A DNA stretch of 64,000 nucleotides from an uncultured Paracoccaceae bacterium (lineage in GTDB: Bacteria; Pseudomonadota; Alphaproteobacteria; Rhodobacterales; Rhodobacteraceae), in assembly GCA_947489705.1 (NCBI GenBank), contig CANLEQ010000002.1:186001-250000 (forward strand), given 5' to 3'. Position numbers and translations under genes: made by a program. The notes under the pieces were generated by a model. The model was not told where the DNA came from, made no database searches, and was given only the letters and a program-made list of their open reading frames with translations. Shown piece after piece: positions 1 to 8,648 of this stretch; positions within the stretch are counted from its first letter, which is position 1, and each line of letters opens with the position of its first letter.

Positions 1-355
1 CTACGAGGTGCGGCCGTCTTCGGAGGTGTTCGAGGATCTGCCGGAGATGAAGATCGATGGAGAGATGCTCGATCTTGCCAAACACATCATCGAGACGAAA
101 TCGGGAAAGTTCGATCCGCGGGATTTCGACGACCGCTACGACAACGCGGTGGCCGAACTGGTTCAGGCCAAGATCGAGGGGCGCGAGATCGAGGCGCCGA
201 AGCCGCCCGAGGAAACCAAGGTCACGAGCCTCATGGACGCGCTGCGCGAAAGCGCCAAGGCGACCGGCAAGAAGAAATCGGCATCCGCGTCCCGCAAGAA
301 ATCCTCACGCTCCGGCAAGAGCTCGTCCGCTCGGAACCGGAAGAAGGCCGGTTAG
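1..355 (+). CDS. ku: Ku end-binding protein, C-terminal part (partial)
   Basis: This is the 3' end of a bacterial Ku gene whose start lies left of the window; the frame is open from base 2. Bacterial Ku binds double-strand ends and recruits LigD in non-homologous end joining. The visible 117 residues hold the helical end of the Ku core (DLAKHIIETKSGKFDPRDF), then a linker, a short SLMDALRES motif and a Lys/Ser-rich basic tail. Such tails are known in bacterial Ku to promote DNA binding and bridging. The SLMDALRES motif recurs as DIMDALRKS in the second Ku gene at 2834-3643, which supports the assignment. The stop codon abuts the ligD ATG, so the two genes form one operon. Confidence 0.9.
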   Translation, partial: YEVRPSSEVFEDLPEMKIDGEMLDLAKHIIETKSGKFDPRDFDDRYDNAVAELVQAKIEGREIEAPKPPEETKVTSLMDALRESAKATGKKKSASASRKKSSRSGKSSSARNRKKAG

Positions 356-2833
356 ATGCGCCTCGACACCTACAACAAGAAGCGCGACTTCGACGCCACG
401 CCCGAGCCGCGGGGCACCGAGGAAGGCTCGGCCGGCGGCGACGGCTATTTCATCCAGATGCACGCGGCGCGTCGGTTGCATTACGATTTGCGGCTCGAAC
501 TCGGGGGTGTCCTGCTGAGTTGGGCTGTCACGAAGGGCCCGAGCCTGGTGCCCGGCGACAAGCGCCTCGCGGTGCAGACTGAAGATCACCCGCTCGATTA
601 CGGGGATTTCGAAGGGACGATCCCGAAGGGGCAATATGGCGGAGGGACCGTCATCCTGTGGGACCGGGGCCGCTGGGAACCGCTCGGAGATCCTCGCAAG
701 GCCCTGGAAAAGGGACATCTCGAATTCGAGATCCACGGCGAGAGGCTGAAAGGGCGCTGGCATCTTACGAGGATGGCGAAAAAGCCGCGCGACAAGAGGG
801 ACAACTGGCTGCTCATCAAGGGCAAGGACACCTTCGCACGCGACGAAGGCAACGCGGCCGTCACGGACGAACACGCCACGTCCGTGAAGACCGGGCGCAG
901 CGTCGACGAGGTCGCGCGAGGCGACGAGCCTTCGCCGGAGGGCGGGGAAACCGCCACGGACAGGCAGGAGCGACCGCCGATGCCCTCGAAGGCGCGCGCG
1001 GGGGAATATCCCGGCTTCGTTCCGCCCGCGCTCGCGACGTTGAAGCCCTCGCCGCCGGAGGGTCGGAAATGGCTGCACGAGATCAAGTTCGACGGCTACC
1101 GCCTGCAGGCGCATCTGCGCGAGGGACGCGTGACGCTCTTCACGCGCAGCGGTCACGACTGGACCGCGCGGTTCGGCCCGGCGATCCCGGCGGCGCTTGG
1201 CGCAATCGACGCACGGGAGGTCGTACTCGACGGCGAAGTCGTCGTATCCGGGCCGAGCGGTGCCTCGGACTTTTCGCTCCTGCAGGCCGACCTCTCCGAA
1301 GAGCGGACCGACCGCATGGTGTTCTATGCCTTCGACATCCTCCATCTCGACGGAACGGACCTGCGCCCTGCCCCCCTGATGGACCGCAAGGACACGCTCG
1401 AAGCGTTGCTGGGGCAGCCGTCGGACGTCCTGAAATACAGCGAACACTTCGAAGAGAACGGCGATCTGGTTCTGCGTCACGCCTGCCGCCTGAGCCTCGA
1501 GGGCGTAATCTCGAAGGATCGCAACGCCCCCTACAGATCGGGCCGGAGCAAGACCTGGATCAAGTCCAAATGCTCGGAGCGACAGGAATTCGTCGTCGGC
1601 GGCTACACCCCCTCCTCCGCCTCCAGGGGCGCAATCGGCTCGCTCCTGCTCGGCTATTTCGAGGACGGGAAACTGGTCCATGCCGGCCGCGTCGGAACCG
1701 GGTTCACCCGCAAGACTGCAGCAGAGCTTTTCGAGCGACTCGAGGGCTCGACGCGTAAGACCAGCCCCTTCGCCCGGAAACTCTCGGCCGAGGATGCGCG
1801 AGATGCGGTGTTCGTCCGGCCCGCCCTGGTGGCCGAGGTGGAGTTCAGCGCCTGGACCGCCAAAGGATCGGTCAGGCATGCCATCTTCCGGGGACTTCGC
1901 GAGGATCGCAACCCCAAGGAGGTCGCAAGGGAATCCGCGGATGCCGTGGCGGCAAAACCGGCGCCCGCCGTTCGCCTCACCCATCCCGACCGGATCTACT
2001 GGACGGATGCGGGCGTCACCAAGCAGGGGCTGGCCGATTATTATGCGGATATCTGGCGGTGGATGGGCCCGTTCGTCGTGAACCGGCCGCTTGCCCTGCT
2101 GCGCTGCCCCGAGGGCGTGGGCGGGCAGTGCTTCTTCCAGAAACACGCGTGGCGCGGGCAGTCATCCGAGATACTCGAAGCGCAGGATCCGACGGACGCG
2201 TCCGACGCACCGCTCGTCGCCGTCGACGGTCTTCCGGGTCTTCTGGGAATGGTTCAGGGGGGCGCGCTGGAGATCCATCCCTGGGGGTCCCAACTCGACG
2301 ATCTGGAACGGCCGGACTTCATTACCATGGATCTCGATCCCGGCCCTGGGGTCGCATGGACCGCCGTGATCGATGCCGCACGAGAAGTGCGCGAGCGCCT
2401 GCGCGAGGCGGGCTTCATAAGCTTCGTCAAAACCTCCGGCGGCAAGGGGCTGCATGTGGTGGCACCGCTCAAGCCAAAGGCGGAATGGCGGGAGGTGAAG
2501 GCTTTCACGAAGGGGATCGCCGAGGCGATGGCGGCGGACGATCCGGAGCGATACGTCGCCACGGTCACGAAGTCCAAACGCAAGGGCAAGATACTGGTCG
2601 ACTACCTCCGGAACGGCCGGGGCGCCACCGCGGTCGCGCCCTATTCCAGCCGCGCGCGATCCGGCGCGCCGGTTTCCATGCCGCTCGACTGGACCGAACT
2701 CGACCAAGCCATCGGGCCCGACCACTTCACCGTCGGCAACGCGCTGGCCAGAAGTGGCAGCATCGCGGATCCCTGGGCCGATTTCTGGCGCGCTGCACAA
2801 CCGCTCGAATCCGGGCGCCGCAAGAGCCGCTGA
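356..2833 (+). CDS. ligD: Multifunctional ATP-dependent DNA ligase LigD (PE-LIG-POL)
   Basis: 825-residue end-joining ligase. An N-terminal 3'-phosphoesterase domain (about 1-180) carries the expected H36, H42, D44, R46 and H78 (RRLHYDLRLE, TEDHPLDY). A Ser/Pro/Glu-rich linker leads to the ATP-dependent ligase domain, with the nucleotidyl-lysine motif KFDGYR (K244). The C-terminal archaeo-eukaryotic primase-type polymerase domain (about 540-825) carries MDLDPG (D659, D661) and SGGKGLHVV. This PE-LIG-POL order is the Pseudomonas type, not the mycobacterial POL-PE-LIG. The ATG follows the ku stop directly. The stop codon abuts the stop of the convergent second ku with no spacer. The protein trims, fills in and seals broken ends held by Ku. 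Confidence 0.96.
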   Translation: MRLDTYNKKRDFDATPEPRGTEEGSAGGDGYFIQMHAARRLHYDLRLELGGVLLSWAVTKGPSLVPGDKRLAVQTEDHPLDYGDFEGTIPKGQYGGGTVILWDRGRWEPLGDPRKALEKGHLEFEIHGERLKGRWHLTRMAKKPRDKRDNWLLIKGKDTFARDEGNAAVTDEHATSVKTGRSVDEVARGDEPSPEGGETATDRQERPPMPSKARAGEYPGFVPPALATLKPSPPEGRKWLHEIKFDGYRLQAHLREGRVTLFTRSGHDWTARFGPAIPAALGAIDAREVVLDGEVVVSGPSGASDFSLLQADLSEERTDRMVFYAFDILHLDGTDLRPAPLMDRKDTLEALLGQPSDVLKYSEHFEENGDLVLRHACRLSLEGVISKDRNAPYRSGRSKTWIKSKCSERQEFVVGGYTPSSASRGAIGSLLLGYFEDGKLVHAGRVGTGFTRKTAAELFERLEGSTRKTSPFARKLSAEDARDAVFVRPALVAEVEFSAWTAKGSVRHAIFRGLREDRNPKEVARESADAVAAKPAPAVRLTHPDRIYWTDAGVTKQGLADYYADIWRWMGPFVVNRPLALLRCPEGVGGQCFFQKHAWRGQSSEILEAQDPTDASDAPLVAVDGLPGLLGMVQGGALEIHPWGSQLDDLERPDFITMDLDPGPGVAWTAVIDAAREVRERLREAGFISFVKTSGGKGLHVVAPLKPKAEWREVKAFTKGIAEAMAADDPERYVATVTKSKRKGKILVDYLRNGRGATAVAPYSSRARSGAPVSMPLDWTELDQAIGPDHFTVGNALARSGSIADPWADFWRAAQPLESGRRKSR

Positions 2834-3643
2834 TCAGCTCTTCTTCTTGTCCTTCGAGATCGACTTGCGCAGCGCATCCATGATGTCGACCACGTTGTCG
2901 GCAGGCTCGGGTGCCTCGGCCGGCTTCGACGTTCCGGCCGCAGGACGTTTCTTCTTCTTTTTCTTGCTCGCGATCAGCTTCTTGAGATTCTCCTGGACGG
3001 GATCGCGCACCATCTTCTCGTCCCAGGGCTCGGATCTTTCGTCTATGACCTGCTGCACCAGCTTGACCAGTTTCGAATCGGCCTTGCGATCGGCGATGTC
3101 TCCGAAGATCTCCTTCGGCTGGCGTACCTCGTCGCCGTACCGCAAGGTCCAGAGCACGATGCCCTTGCCCTGGGGGACGAGCATGACCGCCCGCTCCCGT
3201 CGTGCAAGAACCAGACGCGATATGCCGCGCATACCCGACGCGTCCATGGCCTCGCGGATGACGGCGAACGCCTCCTGAGAAACCTCGTCCTCCGGCATCA
3301 GATAGTAGGGGGTATCGTACCAGATCCATTCGATGCTGTCTGAAGGTACGAAGGCTTCGATGTCGATCGTCCTGGTGCTTTCGAGACCCACCGCCTCAAG
3401 GTCATCGTCCTCGATGACGATATGGCGCCCGTCCTCGACCTCGTATCCCCGCACCTCTTCCTCGTCATCGACGGGATCCCCGGTTTCGGCATCCACGTAG
3501 CGGCTGCGCACGCGATTGCCGGTTTCGGAATTGAGGGTGTGAAACCGGACCTTGTCGCGATCGCTCGTCGCCGGCGTCAGGGAAACATGGCACGTGACGA
3601 GGGAAAGCTTCAGGTAGCCTTTCCAGTATGGACGCGGTGCCAT
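2834..3643 (-). CDS. ku: Ku end-binding protein (second copy)
   Basis: 269-residue bacterial Ku. The start chosen is the ATG at 3643 (MAPRPYWKGYLKLSLV), preceded by GGGAGA; the open frame runs further upstream but the extra residues are not Ku-like. The family core is complete: YWKGYLKLSLV at the N terminus, central strands including SIEWIWYDTPYYL, and the LVQQVIDERSEPWDE helix. A hexa-lysine tract and a DIMDALRKS motif follow. It is convergent with ligD and divergent from imuB across 164 bp. Together with the ku at the left edge it gives two paralogues flanking one ligD. Alphaproteobacteria with several Ku proteins are known (Sinorhizobium), where copies can form hetero- or homodimers. Which partner this one uses cannot be seen here. 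Confidence 0.94.
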   Translation of the reverse strand: MAPRPYWKGYLKLSLVTCHVSLTPATSDRDKVRFHTLNSETGNRVRSRYVDAETGDPVDDEEEVRGYEVEDGRHIVIEDDDLEAVGLESTRTIDIEAFVPSDSIEWIWYDTPYYLMPEDEVSQEAFAVIREAMDASGMRGISRLVLARRERAVMLVPQGKGIVLWTLRYGDEVRQPKEIFGDIADRKADSKLVKLVQQVIDERSEPWDEKMVRDPVQENLKKLIASKKKKKKRPAAGTSKPAEAPEPADNVVDIMDALRKSISKDKKKS

Positions 3644-3772
3644 GAAATTTCTCCCGGACTGCCAGTCGCAACGCGGCGAAAGTGGATTCGGTTCGCCCGT
3701 TTGGCCCGCGATCGAGGCAGGCACCCCGACAGAAGGTCGTTTCCAAGGCTCGACTCCGAAGCAGCGGGAAAT

Positions 3773-3793
3773 TAGTAAGAACAAATGAAGAAC
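3773..3793 (+). promoter_or_regulatory. LexA (SOS) box overlapping probable imuB promoter
   Basis: GAAC at 3779-3782 and GAAC at 3790-3793 are separated by exactly 7 bases (AAATGAA). Read on the other strand this is GTTC-N7-GTTC, the direct-repeat LexA operator established for alphaproteobacteria such as Rhodobacter and Rhizobium. It ends 14 bases before the imuB ATG and follows TAGTAA (3773-3778), a possible -10 element. A repressor here would block imuB-dnaE2 and could also affect the divergent ku. Confidence 0.75.
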
Positions 3794-3807
3794 ATTGGGT
3801 ACCGATA

Positions 3808-5289
3808 ATGTTCGATGGGAGTCGCAAACGCGTTGTCTGCATGTGGTTTCCCCGGCTGGCTTGCGAGCGGATTCTCCGATCGCGGCCGATCGAGGCGCCC
3901 TTTGCCCTGACGTTGAACCACAAGAATGCGGACAGGATCTATTGCCTGACCCCCGCGGCCGAGGCGCTTAGACTGCATCGCGGCATGAGCCTTGCGGATG
4001 CCCGTGCATTCTGCCCCTCGCTTGTCAGTCACCCGGCAGAGCCCGATCTGGATGACCGGTTCCTGTCCTGCCTGCGCCGCTGGGCCACACGCTATTGCCC
4101 CTGGGTCGGACGCGATGGACTCGACGGTCTGGTGCTGGATGTGAGCGGCTCGACCCATCTCTTCGGTGGCGAGGAGGCGATGCTGGCGGACATGCGCGGC
4201 CGGTTCGAACGGGCGGGGCTCACGTTGCGGCTGGGTCTGGCCGATACCCGCGGGGCGGCCTGGGCGCTGGCGCATTTTCGCGAAGGCCGGATCGCGCCCC
4301 GCGAGACACGCGAGAGACTTGCGGATTTGCCAGTCGAGGCGCTGAGGCTCGACGCGGAGGTGGTCGTCCGGCTGCAGCGACTGGGGCTGCGCCGCATCGG
4401 CGATCTGCTGGCGACCGCGCGCGCGCCGTTGTCGCGCCGCTTCGGGCCGGAACTGATACTGCGCCTCGACCAGTTGCTGGGCGAGTGCCCCGAAGCGATC
4501 AGTCCGGAGGCCGATCCCCCGCATTTCGCCGTCCGCCTGAGCTTTCCCGAACCGATCGGCCTTTTCGAGGATGTCATGGCCTCGACCGAGCGGCTGCTCG
4601 CGCCGCTCTGCGACAAGCTCACCCTGCACGAGAAGGGCGCACGTCGGCTGAGGCTGACGCTGCGCCGCGTCGATCAGCGCGGCCAGCAGGTGGAGCTGCC
4701 GCTCGCGGCGGCGATGCGGGATCCGGCGCGTATCCTGCCGCTCTTCTCGCGTGGCGTCAGCGAGACGGAGGCCGGGTTCGGGATCGACCAGATCCGGCTG
4801 GAGGCCACATTGGTCGAGCCGCTGCCGGTGCAGCAGGCCGGCACCATGGCGTCGCAGGCGAGCCCCGATCGGCTCGATGATCTGATCACCCGTATAGGGA
4901 CACGGATCGGGCTCGAGAATGTGCAGCGGTTCCTGCCCGCCGACAGCCACATTCCCGAGCGCGGCTTCATCATCGCCTCTGCAGCCTACAGCGATCCCGA
5001 AAGTGGATGGAGCTGTCTGCGTCCGCGACCCTTGCGCCTTTTCCGCCCCGAACCCATCGCCGCCCGGGGGATGCATCCGCCGGCCCGGTTCAAGTGGCGG
5101 CGCATGCCCATGACCACCGTGAACGCCTCGGGGCCGGAGCGGATCGCGCCGGAATGGTGGCTGGACGATGACAGCTGGCGCTCCGGTCTGCGCGATTACT
5201 GGAAGGTGGAGACACGCGAAGGCCGCCGCCTGTGGCTGTTCAATACGCCGCAGGATCCGGGCTGGTTCGTGCAGGGAGAATTCGCATGA
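3808..5289 (+). CDS. imuB: ImuB, catalytically degenerate Y-family polymerase homologue
   Basis: 493-residue ImuB, the mutasome adaptor that works with DnaE2 in SOS mutagenesis. The start chosen (MFDGSRKRVV) matches usual ImuB N termini; a longer frame from 3682 has no family-like sequence and would run through the LexA box. The Y-family fold is visible (RGMSLADARAFCP, LDVSGSTHLFGGEE, helix-hairpin region RLQRLGLRRIGDLL). The acidic catalytic residues of true Y-family polymerases are absent: the first motif reads CMWFPRLACERI. QQVELPL in the middle and the C-terminal RPLRLFRPEP are candidate clamp or partner contacts; that is inference. It overlaps dnaE2 by ATGA. No imuA lies upstream, where only 164 bp separate it from ku. 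Confidence 0.93.
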   Translation: MFDGSRKRVVCMWFPRLACERILRSRPIEAPFALTLNHKNADRIYCLTPAAEALRLHRGMSLADARAFCPSLVSHPAEPDLDDRFLSCLRRWATRYCPWVGRDGLDGLVLDVSGSTHLFGGEEAMLADMRGRFERAGLTLRLGLADTRGAAWALAHFREGRIAPRETRERLADLPVEALRLDAEVVVRLQRLGLRRIGDLLATARAPLSRRFGPELILRLDQLLGECPEAISPEADPPHFAVRLSFPEPIGLFEDVMASTERLLAPLCDKLTLHEKGARRLRLTLRRVDQRGQQVELPLAAAMRDPARILPLFSRGVSETEAGFGIDQIRLEATLVEPLPVQQAGTMASQASPDRLDDLITRIGTRIGLENVQRFLPADSHIPERGFIIASAAYSDPESGWSCLRPRPLRLFRPEPIAARGMHPPARFKWRRMPMTTVNASGPERIAPEWWLDDDSWRSGLRDYWKVETREGRRLWLFNTPQDPGWFVQGEFA

Positions 5290-8200
5290 CCTATGCCGAA
5301 CTCTGCGTCACCTCGAACTTCACCTTCCTCACCGGGGCCTCGCATCCCGAGGAATTGATGCTGCGCGCCGCCGAACTGGGGCTGGAAGCGATCGCCATCA
5401 CCGACCGCAACAGCCTGGCGGGTGTGGTGCGGGCCTATTCGGCGCTCAAGACCTTGCGCAAGGAGGCTGAAGCCCTGCGCGTCAGGTCCAGCCATCAGGT
5501 CGATGCCTGCTCTCGCCAGGAGGTCGGATCGCCGCTGGACCTGCCCGTGCCCGGCAAGCTCAAGCTGCCGCGGCTCATCGTGGGCGCACGTCTGGTGCTG
5601 CGCGACTGCCCGGTGGAGTGGATCGCCCTGCCCGCCGACCGCGCCGGCTACGAGCGGCTCTCGCAGCTTCTGACGCTGGGCAAGCGGCGCGCCTCGAAGG
5701 GAGAATGCCATCTCGATCTGGCGGATCTCGTGAAGGGATGCCGGGGCATGATCCTGATCGCTCTGCCACCGCCCGATCCTGCCCGGGCACGCAGACCCGT
5801 CCAGACGCTCGCCCGCCGCTTTCCGGGTCATGTCTTCCTCGGGGCGGCGCCCCGCTATGACGGGTCCGATCAGGAATGGTTCGATGCCTGCGCGGACCTG
5901 GCGCGGCGCAGCGCGGCGCCGATGGTCGCGTTGGGCGACGTCCTGATGCATCACGCGGCGCGGCGGCAATTGGCGGATGTCCTGACCTGCCTGCGCGAGG
6001 GGATGACCATCGACCGGATCGGCACGAAGGCGCTGCCCAATGCCGAACGTCGCCTCAAGGGCGCCAGAGACATGGCACGGCTCTATCGCCATCACCCCGC
6101 GGCCCTGCGCCGGACCCTGGAGATTGCCGGGCGCTGCTGTTTCGATCTCTCGGAGCTCAGCTACGAATATCCCGACGAGATCTCGGCGGACGAATCGCCG
6201 CAGCAGCGTCTCGAGAGACTGGCGCGCGAAGGCATGGTCCGTCGCTATCCGCATGGCGCGACCGAGCGGGCGCAGCGGCTGATGGACAAGGAGCTGAGCC
6301 TGGTGGGCGAGCTCGGCTATGCCGCCTATTTCCTGACCGTCCACGACATCGTGCGGGAAGCGCGATCGCGCGGCATCCTGTGCCAGGGGCGCGGCTCGGC
6401 GGCCAACTCGATCCTGTGCTACCTGCTGGGGATCACCGACGTCTCGCCGGACATGATCGGCATGGTCTTCGAGCGGTTCATCTCGCGCCATCGCGACGAG
6501 CCCCCCGATATCGACGTGGATTTCGAGCATGAGCGCCGCGAAGAGGTGATCCAGTGGATCTACGACCGCTATGGCCGCGATCGCGCGGGGCTCTGCGCGA
6601 CGGTGATCCATTTCCGCACGCGCGCCGCGATCCGCGAGGTGGGCAAGGTGATGGGGCTGAGCCTCGACGTGACCTCCAGCCTCTCGAGCCAGATCTGGGG
6701 CATGTCCGACGGCGGCGCGGACCCGTCGCGCATCCGCGAACTGGGCCTCGACCCGTCCGATCGCCGCCTGGCCCAGACCATCCGCCTCATCGGCGAGATC
6801 ATCGGCTTTCCCCGCCACCTGAGCCAGCATGTCGGCGGCTTCGTCGTCACCCGCGGACGGCTCGACGCGCTCTGCCCGATCGAGAACGCCGCCATGGAAG
6901 GCCGCACGGTGATCGAATGGGACAAGGACGACATCGACGCGCTCGGCATCCTCAAGATCGACATCCTGTCGCTGGGCATGCTGACCTGCCTGCGCAAGGG
7001 CTTCGACCTGCTGGAGCGTCACGAGAACACGGCGCTGTCCCTCGACACCGTCCCGCAGGAGGACCCCGCGACCTACGAGATGCTGCAACGCGCCGACGCC
7101 GTGGGGGTGTTCCAGGTCGAAAGCCGGGCGCAGATGAACTTCCTGCCGCGGATGAAGCCCGCGACCTTCTACGATCTCGCCATCGAGGTGGCCATCGTCC
7201 GGCCCGGCCCGATCCAGGGCGGGATGGTCAAGCCCTATATCCGGCGCCGCCAGGGCCTCGAATCCCCCGAACCCTTCGGCCCCGCGCTGGCCGAGGTCAC
7301 CCGCAGGACGCTGGGCGTGCCCCTGTTCCAGGAGCAGGCGATGCAGATCGCCATCGTCGGCGCGGGATACACCCCCGAAGAGGCCGACCAGCTTCGCCGT
7401 TCGCTCGCCTCCTTCCGCCGTATGGGCACCATCGGCGCGCAGCGCGAGCGCTTCGTCGCCGGCATGACGGCCAACGGCTATTCCGTCGATGTCGCCAACC
7501 AGTGCTTCACCCAGATCGAGGGCTTCGCCGATTACGGCTTTCCCGAAAGCCACGCGGCGGCCTTCGCCATGCTGACCTACGTGTCATCGTGGATGAAATG
7601 CCACCATCCCGCGATCTTCGCCTGCGCCCTGCTCAATTCCCAGCCGATGGGCTTCTATGCGCCCGCACAGATCGTGCGGGATGCGCGCGAACACGGTATC
7701 GAACTGCGCCCGATCTGCGTCAACCGGAGCGCCTGGGACAACGCGCTGGAGCGGCGCACGGACGGGGCGCTGGCGCTCAGGCTCGGGTTTCGCCAGATCA
7801 AGGGCCTAAGGGAGGAGGACGCGAAATGGATCGTCGCCGCGCGTGGCAACGGCTATCCGGACCCCGAGAGCCTCTGGCTGCGCGCGGGCCTCGCGCCCGC
7901 TGTGCTCGAACGCCTGGCCGAGGCCGATGCCTTCGTCGGCATGGGGCTGAACCGGCGCGACGCGCTCTGGGCCGTACGCGCGATCCGCGCGCCGAAACCG
8001 CTGCCGCTTTTTTCCGATCCGATGGACGGCGAAGGCGTGCGGGAGCCGGAGGTGAGCCTGCCGTCCATGCATCTGGGCGAGGAAGTGGTCGAGGATTACG
8101 TCTCCATGCGGCTCACCCTGCGTGCCCATCCGATGGAATTGCTGCGCCCCTCAATCGCAAGTCTCGTTCCTCATGACCAACTCGTCACGACACCGCTCAG

Positions 8201-8591
8201 GCGCATTTCGGTCTGCGGTCTCGTCATCACGCGCCAGCGTCCGGGCACCGCCTCCGGCGTGATCTTCCTGACGCTCGAGGACGAGACGGGTGTCTCCAAC
8301 ATCGTGGTCTGGCCCAAGGTCTATGCCATGTTCCGCCGGATCGTCATGGGCGGACGCCTGCTGCGCGTGACGGGGCGGATGGAGCGCGAGGGGATCGTCG
8401 TCCACCTGATCGCCGAGCGCATCGAGGATCTGTCGCACCGGCTCGGCGATCTCGGCCATCCGATGGACGAGAGCGTCGGCGTCACACGACCCGAGGCCGA
8501 CGATGCCCCCCGACCGCCGCGCTATCCTCCGCGCGCCCTTCACCCGCGCGATCAGTCGAAACGCCTTTTCCCGAGCCGCGACTTCCACTGA
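5286..8591 (+). CDS. dnaE2: Error-prone DNA polymerase DnaE2 (ImuC)
   Basis: 1101-residue C-family polymerase of the DnaE2/ImuC type, the translesion polymerase of the SOS mutasome. The ATG at 5286 overlaps the imuB stop, so translation is probably coupled. Features in order: N-terminal PHP domain (SNFTFLTGASHPEE, AITDRNSLAGVV), palm with the catalytic PDIDVDF (D410 and D412 align with the DVD pair of PolIII alpha), fingers (GRGSAANSILCYLLGIT, FVVTRGRLDALCPIENAAM), helix-hairpin-helix (FPESHAAAFAMLTY) and a C-terminal OB fold (SGVIFLTLEDETGVSNIVVW). Length and the absence of a typical C-terminal tau-binding region fit DnaE2, not DnaE1. Expression should follow imuB from the LexA-controlled promoter. 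Confidence 0.96.
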   Translation: MTYAELCVTSNFTFLTGASHPEELMLRAAELGLEAIAITDRNSLAGVVRAYSALKTLRKEAEALRVRSSHQVDACSRQEVGSPLDLPVPGKLKLPRLIVGARLVLRDCPVEWIALPADRAGYERLSQLLTLGKRRASKGECHLDLADLVKGCRGMILIALPPPDPARARRPVQTLARRFPGHVFLGAAPRYDGSDQEWFDACADLARRSAAPMVALGDVLMHHAARRQLADVLTCLREGMTIDRIGTKALPNAERRLKGARDMARLYRHHPAALRRTLEIAGRCCFDLSELSYEYPDEISADESPQQRLERLAREGMVRRYPHGATERAQRLMDKELSLVGELGYAAYFLTVHDIVREARSRGILCQGRGSAANSILCYLLGITDVSPDMIGMVFERFISRHRDEPPDIDVDFEHERREEVIQWIYDRYGRDRAGLCATVIHFRTRAAIREVGKVMGLSLDVTSSLSSQIWGMSDGGADPSRIRELGLDPSDRRLAQTIRLIGEIIGFPRHLSQHVGGFVVTRGRLDALCPIENAAMEGRTVIEWDKDDIDALGILKIDILSLGMLTCLRKGFDLLERHENTALSLDTVPQEDPATYEMLQRADAVGVFQVESRAQMNFLPRMKPATFYDLAIEVAIVRPGPIQGGMVKPYIRRRQGLESPEPFGPALAEVTRRTLGVPLFQEQAMQIAIVGAGYTPEEADQLRRSLASFRRMGTIGAQRERFVAGMTANGYSVDVANQCFTQIEGFADYGFPESHAAAFAMLTYVSSWMKCHHPAIFACALLNSQPMGFYAPAQIVRDAREHGIELRPICVNRSAWDNALERRTDGALALRLGFRQIKGLREEDAKWIVAARGNGYPDPESLWLRAGLAPAVLERLAEADAFVGMGLNRRDALWAVRAIRAPKPLPLFSDPMDGEGVREPEVSLPSMHLGEEVVEDYVSMRLTLRAHPMELLRPSIASLVPHDQLVTTPLRRISVCGLVITRQRPGTASGVIFLTLEDETGVSNIVVWPKVYAMFRRIVMGGRLLRVTGRMEREGIVVHLIAERIEDLSHRLGDLGHPMDESVGVTRPEADDAPRPPRYPPRALHPRDQSKRLFPSRDFH

Positions 8592-8648
8592 GGCGCGCAT
8601 ATTGCGCTTCACCTTGCCGCGCCCGGGAGCGACCACGCCTGCGGCAGG

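Noticed and set aside
305-2146. A 613-codon open frame on the minus strand opposite ligD
   Set aside because: Low-complexity Arg/Ala/Gly translation, no known motifs; ligD is unambiguous.
3682-3807. Upstream extension of imuB (42 codons)
   Set aside because: It would cross the LexA box and lacks ImuB-like sequence; the ATG at 3808 matches family N termini.
5196-7553. A 785-codon open frame on the minus strand opposite dnaE2
   Set aside because: Antisense shadow; dnaE2 has all domains and motifs.
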